A stretch of DNA of 64,000 nt from Conchocele bisecta (Eukaryota; Mollusca; Bivalvia; Lucinida; Thyasiridae): positions 32,484,462-32,548,461 of the forward strand of contig CM055271.1 of assembly GCA_029237695.1 (NCBI GenBank), read 5' to 3'. The notes beneath the pieces were generated by a model. It saw only the letters and a program-made list of their open reading frames with translations, searched no databases and had not been told where the DNA came from. Positions within the stretch are counted from its first letter, which is position 1; every line of letters starts with the position of its first letter. The translations under genes and the position numbers were made by a program. Shown here one piece after another: positions 35,501-41,779 of this stretch.

Positions 35501-38412
35501 TTGACAGAACTGTGCCATTGACATGACTGTACCATTGACAGGACTGTACCATTGACATGACTGTATACTTGACTTGACTGTATACTTGACAAGACTGTAC
35601 CAATTATATGATGGTACCGTTGACAGGACTGTGCCATTCACATGACTGTATCATTGAAAGGACTGTTCAATTGACATGACTGTATCATTGACATGATGGT
35701 ACCGTTGACATGACTGTACCATTGACAATACTGTTAAATTGACAAGACTGTATCAATGATATGATGGTAACGTTGACAGGACTGTACCATTGACAGGACT
35801 GTGCCATTGACATGACTATATCCAGGCGCGGATACAGGAGGGGGGGGGGGTCCGGACCACCCCCCCCCCTGCTCTCGGCAAAAAACAAAAGACGAAAATC
35901 TACAATACTCGAATAGTTGGATGACTTTTGTCTTGGCCTAGGTTAGCTACAATATGCGTAGCGGTAATCGGCTATTACCGGAAGTATGACTATTCATTCT
36001 AGGCCTAGGTGTGAGGAAATCGCATCTGCATCGCATCTGCGGCGATCTGGCATTTAAATATTTCCTGGGGGTGGACCGCCACACCCACGACCGTACGAAT
36101 TCGCGCTCGCAATTATTTCTGTATTCACACCTGATATCATTGACATGATGGTACCGTTGACATGACTGTACCATTGACAATACTGTGCCATTGACAGGAC
36201 TGTACCAATGATATGATAGTACAGTTGACAGGACTGTACCATTGACATGACTGTATCATTGACAGGACCGTACCATTGACTTGGCTGTACCATTGACATG
36301 ACTGTACCATTGAAATTACTGTACCGTTGACATGACTGTACCGTTGACAGGACTGTACCATTGACATGACCGTACCAATGACAGGACTGTACCATTGACA
36401 TGACTGTACCGTTTGCATGACTGTACCATTGACAGGACTGTCCCATTGAGAGGAGTGTACAATTGACATGACTGTATCATTTACATGACTGTACCGTTGA
36501 CATGACTGTACCATTGACATGACCGTACCAATGACAGGACTGTACCATTGATATGACTGTACCAATGATATGCCTGTACCATTGACATGATGGTACCATT
36601 GATATGAATGTACCAATGATATGATGGTATCGTTGACAGGACTGTACCGTTGACATGACTGTACCATTGACATGACTGTACCATTGACATGATGGTACCG
36701 TTGTCATTCCTGTGCCATAGAAATGACTGTACCATTGACATGACGTACCAATGACAGGACTGTACCATTGACATGACTGTACCATTGACATGACTGTACC
36801 ATTGATATGACTGTACCAATGATATGATGGTATCGTTGACAGGACTGTAACGTTGACATGACTGTACCATTGACATGACTGTACCATTGACATGATGGTA
36901 CCATTGACATGATGGTACCATTGTCATTCCTGTGCCATAGACATGACTGTACCATTGACATGACTGTACCATTTACATGACTGTACCGACGATATGATGG
37001 TACAGTTGACAGGACTGTACCATTGGCATGACTGTACCATTGACATGACTGTGCACCATTGACATGACTGTATTATTTACAGGACTGTACCATTGACAGG
37101 ACTGTACCATTGACATGACTGTACAATTGACATGACTGTACCATGTAACATTGACATGACTGTACCATTGACAGGACTGTACCATTGACAAGAATGTACC
37201 ATTGACAGAACTGTACCATTGACATGACTGTACCATTGACATGACTATACCATTGACAGGACTTTATCATTAACATGACTGTACCGTTAACATGACTGTA
37301 CCAATGATATGATGGTACCGTTGACAGGACTGTACCATTGACATGACTGTACCATTGACATGACTGTGTACCATTAACAGGACTGTACCATTGACATGTC
37401 TGTAGCATTTACATTACTGTACAATTGACATGAATGTACCATTAACATGACTGTATTATTGACACGACTGTACCATTGACATGTCTGTAGCATTTACATT
37501 ACTGTACATTTGACATGAATGTACCATTGACATGACTGTATAATTGACAGGACTGTACCATTGACATGACTGACTGTACCATTGAGAAGACTGTACCATT
37601 GACAAGACTGTACCATTGACATGACTATGTCAATAATATGATGGTACAGTTGACAGGACTGTACCATTGACAAAACTGTACCATTGACACGACTGTAGCA
37701 TTGACAGGACTGTACCATTGACATGACTGTATCATTGACAGGACTGTACCATTGACATGTCTGTAGCATTTGCATTACTGTACAATTGACATGAATGTAC
37801 CATTGACATGACTGTATCATTGACAGGACTGTACCATTGGCATGACTATATCATTGACAGGACTGTACCATTGACATGACTGACTGTACCATTGAGAAGA
37901 TCATTGAGGACTGTACCATTGACATGACTGACTGTACCATTGAGAAGACTGTACCATTGACAAGACTGTACCATTGACATGACTATACCAATAATATGAT
38001 GGTACAGTTGACAGGACTGTACCATTGACAAACCTGTACCATTGACACGACTGTAGCATTGACAGGACTGTACCATTTACAGGACTGTACCATTGACATG
38101 ACTGTACCATTGACATGACTGTACCATGTATGTACATTGACATGACAGTACCATTGACATGACTGTACCAATGACTGACTGTACCATTGACATCACTGTA
38201 TCATTGACATAACTGACTGTACCAATGACAGGAATGTGTCATTAACATGACATGACTACTATGGAATTGTGACCGCCGTGTCTCGCTTTCCAATAACGTG
38301 CCTGAGACAAAACTATATTCCACTGACTGATGTTAACTGTACATTTCCAGACGTGGGGTATGCGGACTACATGGCGATATTCGTGGCCAAACAGCCATAC
38401 AGTGACCTATGA
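14200..38412 (+). CDS. gene A: secreted PAN-like/sushi protein, seven exons, 385 aa (predicted)
   Basis: Join 14200-14538, 17009-17048, 20241-20411, 24126-24301, 25589-25746, 29877-30088, 38351-38412. All introns begin GT and end AG, donors are mostly GTAAGN or GTGAGA, and the phases 0, 1, 1, 0, 2, 1 match at every junction. The total is 1158 nt with one terminal stop. Order: signal peptide (about 1-21), four-cysteine PAN/Apple-like segment (C55, C59, C65, C78), short two-cysteine linker (114-126), sushi domain (C128, C156, C168, C184), then about 200 residues rich in aromatic motifs such as FRG, YQAW, HYR, FYKEG, VVFDGAGS, DWFS and ADYMAIFVA. I recall similar C-terminal regions in uncharacterised secreted mollusc proteins but cannot name the domain. 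Likely extracellular. Ligand unknown. The exon 2 and exon 4 choices are least certain. Confidence 0.75.
14621..15580. mobile_element. family L element split by a family D insertion (intron 1)
   Basis: Left arm GGTGTGGTATCACGTGGTCC ... AATACGATTGCGG and right arm GCAGTCGTATTCATG ... CACGTGATACCACACC are inverted repeats of each other. Between them lies a complete TTAA-flanked family D element (14947-15452). Family L was therefore there first. Confidence 0.7.
14947..15452 (+). mobile_element. complete family D (TTAA-type) miniature element
   Basis: TTAAAGGTACATACCCACTC at the left, GTGGGCATGTACCTTTAA at the right, about 506 bp including both TTAA copies. The interior carries the usual AATGTCCGTTAACATTTTAA and CATTATG-type landmarks. 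It is too short to code a transposase. Confidence 0.8.
15780..15855. repeat. perfect hairpin around CCGTCTCCGCGAGACGG
   Basis: Arms CTCAGTTGAACCGTCTC and GAGACGGTTCAACTGAG within GTTGTTAC(T)A / TGGTAACAAC flanks. The same hairpin type occurs at 26900-26990. Confidence 0.7.
15945..16335. repeat. family M palindrome plus family I-like fragment
   Basis: Family M arms GTCATGTGATTTTGTACC and GGTACAAAATCACATGGC span 15957-16180. Downstream, 16190-16335 has the CGTCTGCTG ... CAGCAGACGA inverted pair typical of family I. The open frame here is repeat-derived. Confidence 0.6.
16336..17008. other. intron 1 remainder, nothing recognised
   Basis: AT-rich sequence ending in the pyrimidine-rich tract TTGTTATTATTTTCATTTTC before the exon 2 acceptor. 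Confidence 0.45.
17009..17048 (+). CDS. gene A exon 2: 40-nt micro-exon, two-cysteine linker
   Basis: Follows a strong acceptor (TTTTCATTTTCAG) and ends CTTG|GTGAGA. Read in phase 0 it gives TQCNNCQNPSHRL and one base of a Gly codon, leaving phase 1. This is exactly what is needed between exon 1 (exit phase 0) and exon 3 (entry phase 1). Two cysteines suit an extracellular linker. The call rests on splice signals and phase, so a different small exon cannot be ruled out. Confidence 0.6.
17061..17579. mobile_element. family N miniature element next to the exon 2 donor
   Basis: Termini CTACTGTCTGTTTCACGAAA and TTTCGTGAAACAGACAGTAG are perfect inverted repeats about 519 bp apart. The interior carries GAAAATCGGTC and ATTTAACAT(G)GGGAA stretches also present at 22970 and 43150, and a GGAGGTGGAGGAGG purine run at about 17250. 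Its left end is 12 bp after the exon 2 splice donor. Confidence 0.75.
17580..18310. other. intron 2, mostly unrecognised; holds repeat R copy 1
   Basis: 18184-18275 (CACTTGCAGAACTAGTGACT, GAAAGTTGCATATTTTCT, CATCATCCAGAGGCAAATGT) recurs at 47731-47816. The rest is unrecognised. Confidence 0.5.
18311..18870 (+). repeat. 21-bp minisatellite, plus orientation (intron 2)
   Basis: About 26 units of a 21-bp repeat with core TCTTTATCTTATGTCAGTTC. Because 21 is a multiple of three, open frames persist and read seven-residue repeats (QFVFILC). These are repeat artefacts, not a protein-coding gene. Confidence 0.85.
18871..19394. other. spacer between the inverted minisatellites
   Basis: Contains a degraded family P core (CTGATAAGACTGTGCGGAGG near 19074) and scattered repeat units near 19190-19310. 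No gene seen. Confidence 0.5.
19395..19850 (-). repeat. 21-bp minisatellite, inverted orientation (intron 2)
   Basis: The same 21-bp unit as 18311-18870 but reverse complemented (core GAACTGACATAAGATAAAGA). It forms an inverted pair of arrays with arms of about 560 and 455 bp. Seven-residue open-frame repeats on the minus strand are artefacts. Confidence 0.85.
19851..20240. other. intron 2 3' end
   Basis: AT-rich, nothing recognised apart from the acceptor CTGTCAATTACAG ending at 20240. Confidence 0.5.
20241..20411 (+). CDS. gene A exon 3: sushi (CCP) domain
   Basis: Residues 127-184, entry and exit phase 1, the usual symmetric phase for sushi exons. The four cysteines are at CGPIP, RYC, IVC and the final VTC. 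The tryptophan in GDW precedes the last cysteine, and the YVGATVKY segment matches the usual G..V.Y strand. The final Cys codon is split T|GT and completed by exon 4. Sushi domains mediate protein-protein contact in complement, selectins and invertebrate immune or matrix proteins. The donor is ACTT|GTAAGT. Confidence 0.9.
20457..20875. mobile_element. complete family C palindromic element (intron 3)
   Basis: Termini CAAGGTGTATGATCACGTGG and CCACGTGGTCATGCACCTTG. Inner arms CCGTGTCCGACACGG at the centre, flanked by GATTTCC and GATGAAATATGGCGCATCAA-type arms. It starts 45 bp after the exon 3 donor. Open frames on both strands are palindrome artefacts. Confidence 0.8.
20876..21627. other. intron 3, nothing recognised
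   Basis: AT-rich non-coding sequence without recognised repeats. Confidence 0.4.
21628..21650 (+). other. G-run tract, possible G-quadruplex
   Basis: GGTGGTGGGGGTGGGGG followed by another TGGGGG gives at least four runs of two or more G with one-base loops. It lies at the 3' end of the minus-strand LINE remnant. Confidence 0.6.
21735..22960 (-). pseudogene. 5'-truncated non-LTR retrotransposon, C-terminal RT part
   Basis: Reading the minus strand: RT motif FADDTSLY at about 22870-22910, then the INKIHSW-like thumb region after a frameshift, the EHKDLGIHFS and RPVLEYAD segments at 22432-22743, and a C-terminal cysteine/histidine motif CPLCTCGEVEDNEHFLMKCP at about 21920-21980. These blocks and their order are typical of CR1/Jockey-type LINEs. 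Frameshifts and stops break it. The 5' end stops near 22960, where family N sequence begins. It lies antisense in gene A intron 3. Confidence 0.8.
22965..23256. mobile_element. family N fragment
   Basis: Shares GATTTTGAAAATCGGTCCAC and ATGTTAAATTCCCCTAGG with 43150-43420 and 17061-17579, and ends GGGACAGACAGTAG like the family N terminus. Confidence 0.6.
23257..24125. other. intron 3 3' part, nothing recognised
   Basis: Contains a C-run at about 23709-23725. Short frames on both strands around 23650-23970 have no recognised domain or splice context. Confidence 0.4.
24126..24301 (+). CDS. gene A exon 4: start of the unnamed C-terminal region
   Basis: Residues 184-242. The acceptor GGATAAAG|GT completes the split Cys codon of the sushi domain (T+GT) and opens the frame YLLIFRGVKGNGDDVYQAW, later INSTCCDNHYRN. 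The donor is CAAACG|GTAAGT in phase 0. An upstream acceptor (CCCTCAG at 24088) would read in phase 0 and not fit exon 3, which is why this one was chosen. Three cysteines (C215, C222, C223) could form disulphides. Domain name unknown. Confidence 0.7.
24544..24853. mobile_element. family E foldback element (intron 4)
   Basis: Left terminus CTACGGAGCCCCGCAGGG, right terminus CCCCTTTGGGGCTCTATAG. Internal AACAATTCGTTCCCACGAA units run forward then inverted, meeting near 24725. Confidence 0.8.
24967..25346 (+). mobile_element. family D (TTAA-type) element
   Basis: Left end degraded (GTAAACGTACATGCCCACTC), right end GTGGGCATGTACCTTAA. Its right TTAA (25343-25346) is also the left TTAA of the family I element. 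Confidence 0.7.
25343..25557. mobile_element. family I miniature element with TTAA duplication
   Basis: TTAACCCTTAGAAACTGGG at the left and CATTGTAAGGGTTAA at the right. The centre is the hairpin CTTTAGAATC ... CCATTGG ... GATTCTAAAG. Inner arms are GTCGTCTGCTGTCG / GCAGACGACA. Confidence 0.75.
25589..25746 (+). CDS. gene A exon 5
   Basis: Residues 243-295. The acceptor GTTTTTGCCAG joins in phase 0 to exon 4. The reading VRFSFYKEGEEVAFVVFDG, then DWFSNP and STWPNL, continues the unnamed module. The donor is GACAG|GTATAT, exit phase 2. Codon use is GC-richer than the flanking intron, as in exon 1. Confidence 0.85.
25796..26085. mobile_element. family C palindromic element, right arm truncated (intron 5)
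   Basis: Starts CCAAGGTGTATAATCACGTG with (CAA)n, centre CCGTGTCTACTTACACGG. The right arm breaks off after CTCATGAAGATGCG. Confidence 0.7.
26230..26640 (+). pseudogene. LINE endonuclease remnant, 5' part (intron 5)
   Basis: Degenerate frames read GLSGGIM, HHDTIVWLKLD and VLVAGDFNGRVG, typical of the apurinic-type endonuclease of non-LTR retrotransposons (GDFN motif). It contains stops and frameshifts. It is interrupted right after GTAGGTACAAAACC-like sequence by a family A insertion and resumes at about 27057. Confidence 0.7.
26641..27056 (+). mobile_element. family A element and hairpin nested in the LINE
   Basis: 26641-26880 is a family A copy starting TTTATCCCGTCAACACAGTG. 26900-26990 is a perfect hairpin (CTCATTTGAACCGTCTCG and inverse). 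27004-27056 repeats the family A right end. The insertion splits the endonuclease frame of the host LINE. Confidence 0.75.
27057..29320 (+). pseudogene. LINE remnant: end of endonuclease plus reverse transcriptase (intron 5)
   Basis: 27057-27445 reads the end of the endonuclease (GLSVIDYLLL, LSDHAGLHFS; the SDH motif is intact). 27495-27983 is the linker to RT. 28111-28758 is the RT core with NYRGITLVS, FIDLEKAFDSVYRN (motif A), GLGQGEIMSPLLFS (motif B) and LLYADDMVILGE (motif C, YADD intact). 28759-29316 is the thumb and C-terminal part, after an in-frame TAA and further frameshifts. It is non-functional. The class is non-LTR, and the exact clade cannot be set by eye. Confidence 0.85.
29323..29345 (+). 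repeat. short (TTC)n microsatellite
   Basis: TTCTTCTTCTTCTTC follows directly after the LINE remnant and may be its 3' tail. Confidence 0.7.
29346..29876. other. intron 5 3' part
   Basis: Nothing recognised. It ends in the acceptor AAATACGCAG at 29876. Another AG (TTGTTTTCTGCAG at about 29793) has a better pyrimidine tract, but the frame from there breaks against exon 5. Confidence 0.45.
29877..30088 (+). CDS. gene A exon 6
   Basis: Residues 295-366, entry phase 2 (AG|C gives Ser) and exit phase 1. Reads LPTYFSDGDVLQFFVRHQYV, later GTGYMLALLG, HSCPYGPRD, PQFLYSTTT. It has two cysteines (C325, C339). The donor is CAATA|GTAAGT. High GC at third codon positions fits the other gene A exons. An acceptor about 80 bp upstream has a better pyrimidine tract but does not keep the frame with exon 5. 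Confidence 0.8.
30248..30449. mobile_element. family B palindrome, internally shortened (intron 6)
   Basis: GGGGGCCGTTTCACTAAACT at the left, AGGTTTAGTGAAACGGGCGCC at the right. The usual central CATAGGCTGCA palindrome is missing. Confidence 0.7.
33168..33413. mobile_element. family K element, copy 1, right end truncated
   Basis: Starts CAGGCGCGGATACAGGGG after satellite GACTATATC and ends near CCCCTCCTGCAATTG without its right terminus. Interior landmarks: GAGGAAATCGCATCTGCGG, ATTTCCTGG, GGTCGGCCATGCCGACTTGT. Confidence 0.7.
34331..34619. mobile_element. family K element, copy 2, left end degraded
   Basis: The left end is degraded (CGGAGTGCGATGACGATTAC). The right terminus CTGTATCTGCGCCTG is intact and followed by ATATCATTGAC satellite. 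Confidence 0.7.
35823..36133. mobile_element. family K element, copy 3, most complete
   Basis: Left CAGGCGCGGATACAGG and right CTGTATTCACACCTG are inverted termini. ATATC occurs on both sides, a possible 5-bp target duplication. An extra stretch at 35945-36000 (AGCTACAATATGCGTAGCGG) is absent from the other copies. Confidence 0.75.
38351..38412 (+). CDS. gene A exon 7: last coding exon
   Basis: The acceptor TGTACATTTCCAG follows the satellite array by about 90 bp. Phase 1 entry (A+AC gives Asn) continues exon 6 as NNVGYADYMAIFVAKQPYSD, then Leu and TGA at 38410-38412. The ADYMAIFVA ending fits the aromatic and hydrophobic pattern of the C-terminal region. No convincing AATAAA was seen close downstream. 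Confidence 0.8.
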
Positions 38413-38761
38413 ACCTCGGACACTGCCGAGACCCCGCCGGTTTTAGCGAGGTCACCAATTCTGGATAATCACCCTTATAACTTCTTTCGGGGTATCAATG
38501 GCGTCAGTATTTTGGCGGAATTTGTTGGTGTTATGTCGCGTTGCTTTCGCATGGAAAATAACTAGGAGACAGTTCGGTAGACTAGTTACACTAAATTTCG
38601 TACAACTAAGTATGTCGTAAGTGCAAAATTGAAATTTAACTTTACTTTGTGAGCCGATGTAGGCACGATGTTCAGGGTCACATGTAATGATACATGTATG
38701 CATGCAGAAAATGGCAACATTAACGTTAATATGAGAGAGCAAATTCATGAAAATCTTCATT
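38413..38761. other. gene A 3' flank / probable 3' UTR
   Basis: No further coding signal. Near 38583-38640 there is a degraded family B arm (ACACTAAATTTCGTACAACT). Confidence 0.45.
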
Positions 38762-38971
38762 CAGTGAAACCTCTCTAAACCGGACACCCTAGGAGGTCCC
38801 CAGGGCGTCCGGCTTAGAGAGGTTTCACTGTAAATCATGCATTTAACCATTCTGAGCCATAGTTGTGTGCTATGCGATCACGAACAGACATTAATACCTG
38901 AGATAAATGACCAGGAAGCTAATTAAAATATGATCATAGGTGTTTTCTTGGTGTCCGGTTTAGAGGGGTTC
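38762..38971 (-). mobile_element. family G miniature element
   Basis: 38762-38830 is a 69-bp hairpin (CAGTGAAACCTCTCTAAACC ... GGTTTCACTG). The other end, GTGTCCGGTTTAGAGGGGTT, is at about 38948. The same layout occurs inverted at 56641-56862. Confidence 0.7.
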
Positions 38972-39269
38972 TTTTAATCCATCATCACAGTGCGTATGTT
39001 CCGTGAAACACGGTGTCGTGAAACATTTGTGATGTCCTGTCAAGTGACTGCGTATAAATATGTGCGGTGGCTGGGGTTATTTTTTTAAAATTTAAAGCCA
39101 TTTGTAGGTGTTGATGGGATAAATAGAATAGTAGGTTAGTGCTGTGAATGGGAAAATATATCAGGCGCGGCACGGAAACGGGATGTGCTCGGCAGAGCCT
39201 CGCCCATCCCGTTTCCTAAGCCTTGCCAGATATGTTTTCCCATTCACGGCACTAAGCTACTATTTATCG
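38971..39269 (+). repeat. family A hairpin element
   Basis: CATCACAGTGCGTATGTTCC to CACGGCACTAAGCTACTATT. It is the counterpart of 448-760. Confidence 0.75.
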
Positions 39270-39358
39270 TACATGTAAGAACTACCCCTGTGAGCAGTTT
39301 CACTCAACTTGGTAGGATGAAAATAATACATGACGATTTTTTTTAGAAATTTCTTAAA

Positions 39359-39483
39359 TTAAAGGTACACACCCACTGTGTATTAGTTGTTTGATGTGCA
39401 ATGATCATACTTTATAATCTGTCGAAAATATTAGAAATATATACAGAACATTTTGTGCCTACTGAATGAGCATGTACCTTTAA
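39359..39483 (+). mobile_element. short family D element
   Basis: TTAAAGGTACACACCCACTG to GAGCATGTACCTTTAA, the counterpart of 852-975. Its right TTAA is the insertion site of the 79-bp hairpin. Confidence 0.7.
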
Positions 39484-39562
39484 ACAATTTCCCCATGTTA
39501 AATCCCCATAGACATCTTCACTCCGTGAAGATGTCTATGGGGATTTAACATGGGGAAATTGT
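39484..39562. mobile_element. 79-bp perfect hairpin with TTAA target duplication
   Basis: Two perfectly complementary 38-nt arms (ACAATTTCCCCATGTTAAAT... and its inverse) around the loop TCC. TTAA stands on both sides (39480-39483 and 39563-39566). The duplicated segment has a single TTAA and no insert at 972-975. It carries no coding capacity. The arm CCATGTTAAATCCCCATAG resembles parts of family N. Confidence 0.85.
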
Positions 39563-40016
39563 TTAAAGGTACATGCCCACTAATAGGCACAAAATGTTCT
39601 TTATATCAGAGACATCATCTGAGACATTTTTTCGCAAAGTATTGATTGTCATTATTATGCATTTTATATCAGACGTAAATTCCCACACTGATATCAGGAG
39701 CGATAACCGTGTTTCCTTAAAATGTTAACGGATATTACTATTTATTTTCTGTATTTATTTTTTGACGTGCAATGATCGTTCTTTACAATCTGTCGAAAAT
39801 AAAAAAAGTTCAAGTGACGCATTTAATTAGTATAAATAATTAAAACTAGCATGCCTCATTTGCATATGAAAATAACCTGAAACCATTTAAATGTATAATA
39901 ATGTCAATCAATACGTGGGGTATGAATGAATGTTTATTTTGCCAGAAATGTATCAGATGATGTCTCTGATATAAAGAACAGTTTGTGCCTACTTAGTGGG
40001 CATGTACCGTTAAAGT
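39563..40016 (+). mobile_element. family D element
   Basis: TTAAAGGTACATGCCCACTA at the left and AGTGGGCATGTACCGTTAAA at the right, counterpart of 972-1428. Confidence 0.7.
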
Positions 40017-40056
40017 ACACCGTTAAAGTACACCGTTAAAGTACACCGTTAAAGGT
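40007..40056 (+). repeat. four 13-bp tandem units CCGTTAAAGTACA
   Basis: Units start at 40007, 40020, 40033 and 40046, the last running into AGGTACATGCCC. The counterpart near 1421 has only one such junction. Confidence 0.8.
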
Positions 40057-40257
40057 ACATGCCCACTCAGTAGGCTATAATATAGGGAGACAGGTAGTTT
40101 TGTATATTCTGTAGATATGACATATTCTGGCAAACATTTTATAGCGGGCACTCGTAATTTTTAGAACTGATGGAATAGTGATACAATTATACACTTATTT
40201 AATTTCATTTATAAAAAATTACATTTTGTGCCTACTGAGTAGGCATGTACCTTTAAG
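40053..40257 (+). mobile_element. family D element, internally deleted
   Basis: AAAGGTACATGCCCACTCAG to GTAGGCATGTACCTTTAA, counterpart of 1425-1776 but about 150 bp shorter. Confidence 0.65.
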
Positions 40258-40346
40258 ACGTGCATCTTGATTGCGTAAGTCACACGGTCAATGACCTCGT
40301 GGAGGATCGGTTCACGGCTGCATGTAGACAGTCACGGCATTCTACT

Positions 40347-40577
40347 GGGGGCCGTTTCACTAAACTTCCTAAGACTAAATGTTCGTAAGTGCAAACTTAT
40401 GATAGTCTGTAAATTTCACATTAACAATGTTTTCTTGTGAACAAATATTGGATTTACATTTATTGAGCATAGGCTGCATATGCAGCCTATGCTCAGTAAA
40501 TGTAAATCCATCAATTGAAATTTTCAGATGATTCCAAATTTGCACTTACGAACATTTTAGTCGTACGAAGTTTAGGT
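40347..40577. mobile_element. family B long palindrome
   Basis: GGGGGCCGTTTCACTAAACT at the left. Centre AGGCTGCATATGCAGCCT. The right arm ends GTCGTACGAAGTTTAGG. Confidence 0.75.
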
Positions 40578-40904
40578 ATCTAATCAGGCATTCCGCGATA
40601 AGAACTTAATTGCGGCTATGACAGGAGAAATTGGGCCTCAATGATATGTGGCCAGTGTAGCTCCTGATCATATAGCACACCCCTGTAGCTATAAACAAAA
40701 TTGCTACCCCGCTCCATACATCTCGCGAGATACCATATCGGACTCCGAGGCGAATTATTGTAGCTATCCTGTAGCTTGATAACGACCTATATAGCTTGTT
40801 AGAAGCATGACGGGTGCTTCAGTGATGGAATGGCAAACAGTGCAGATCCTGATCTACACTGGTCGCAAAACACATACGTCCCATTCTCCAGTTACATCCA
40901 TGTA

Positions 40905-41665
40905 TGTGTACATGTGATTTTGTACTTTCGGACATCTGCGTAATTTCATTAAATACGTTTTCAAAATTTACAATATTTTTCATAAANNNNNNNNNNNNNN
41001 NNNNNNNNNNNNNNNNNNNNNNNNNNNNNNNNNNNNNNNNNNNNNNNNNNNNNNNNNNNNNNNNNNNNNNNNNNNNNNNNNNNNNNNNNNNNNNNNNNNN
41101 NNNNNNNNNNNNNNNNNNNNNNNNNNNNNNNNNNNNNNNNNNNNNNNNNNNNNNNNNNNNNNNNNNNNNNNNNNNNNNNNNNNNNNNNNNNNNNNNNNNN
41201 NNNNNNNNNNNNNNNNNNNNNNNNNNNNNNNNNNNNNNNNNNNNNNNNNNNNNNNNNNNNNNNNNNNNNNNNNNNNNNNNNNNNNNNNNNNNNNNNNNNN
41301 NNNNNNNNNNNNNNNNNNNNNNNNNNNNNNNNNNNNNNNNNNNNNNNNNNNNNNNNNNNNNNNNNNNNNNNNNNNNNNNNNNNNNNNNNNNNNNNNNNNN
41401 NNNNNNNNNNNNNNNNNNNNNNNNNNNNNNNNNNNNNNNNNNNNNNNNNNNNNNNNNNNNNNNNNNNNNNNNNNNNNNNNNNNNNNACAATATTTTTCAT
41501 AAATGAAGTAAAAAGTTGACAATTTTCACACTACATGCTATGAATCGTCATGTAATCTGCAGATGTTGTCAACTTTTGACGCCACTTACGGAAAATATTG
41601 TAAATGTTGTAAACGTATTTCATGAAATTAGGCGGATGTCCGAAGGTATAAAATCACATGGCGTG
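40905..41665. repeat. family M palindrome interrupted by the assembly gap
   Basis: Left arm TGTGATTTTGTACTTTCGGA, right arm TCCGAAGGTATAAAATCACA. Without the gap its length would match other family M copies. Confidence 0.65.
40987..41486. other. assembly gap of exactly 500 N
   Basis: Round-number placeholder. The 17 bases ACAATATTTTTCATAAA stand on both sides, so the two contigs probably overlap. Open frames reported across it are meaningless. Confidence 0.95.
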
Positions 41666-41779
41666 TCTCATATATTCTCTATTTCGATTGTGGAGGCTGG
41701 TACAGTTGTGAGAAATGAAGATTGCGTAATGGACAGGTGAATGACCTCATTATTGGGGGATTCACAACAGGTTACATCG

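Larger units (their letters stand above)
30485..38258. repeat. 17-bp satellite array, about 7.8 kb (intron 6)
   Basis: Unit ATTGACATGACTGTACC, with common variants ACAGGACTGTACC, ACAAGACTGTACC and AATGATATGATGGTACC. The first 700 bp are a more diverged form (ATTGACATGACTATGCC). The array is interrupted by three copies of family K. Since 17 is not a multiple of three and the unit lacks frequent stops, every frame reads 17-residue repeats (MVQSCQWYSHVNGT on the minus strand). These long frames are artefacts. The array fills nearly all of gene A intron 6. Confidence 0.9.

Noticed and set aside
31133..38171. Many minus-strand open frames coding MVQSCQWYSHVNGT-type repeat proteins
   Set aside because: They are produced in every frame by the 17-bp satellite (17-residue period), with stops and frame changes throughout and no start or splice context.
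30485..38258. CRISPR-like array of short repeats
   Set aside because: Units are contiguous 17-mers without unique spacers, in a eukaryotic intron.
40819..41522. Open frames spanning the 500-N gap
   Set aside because: They consist almost entirely of unknown residues. Flanks are a palindromic repeat.
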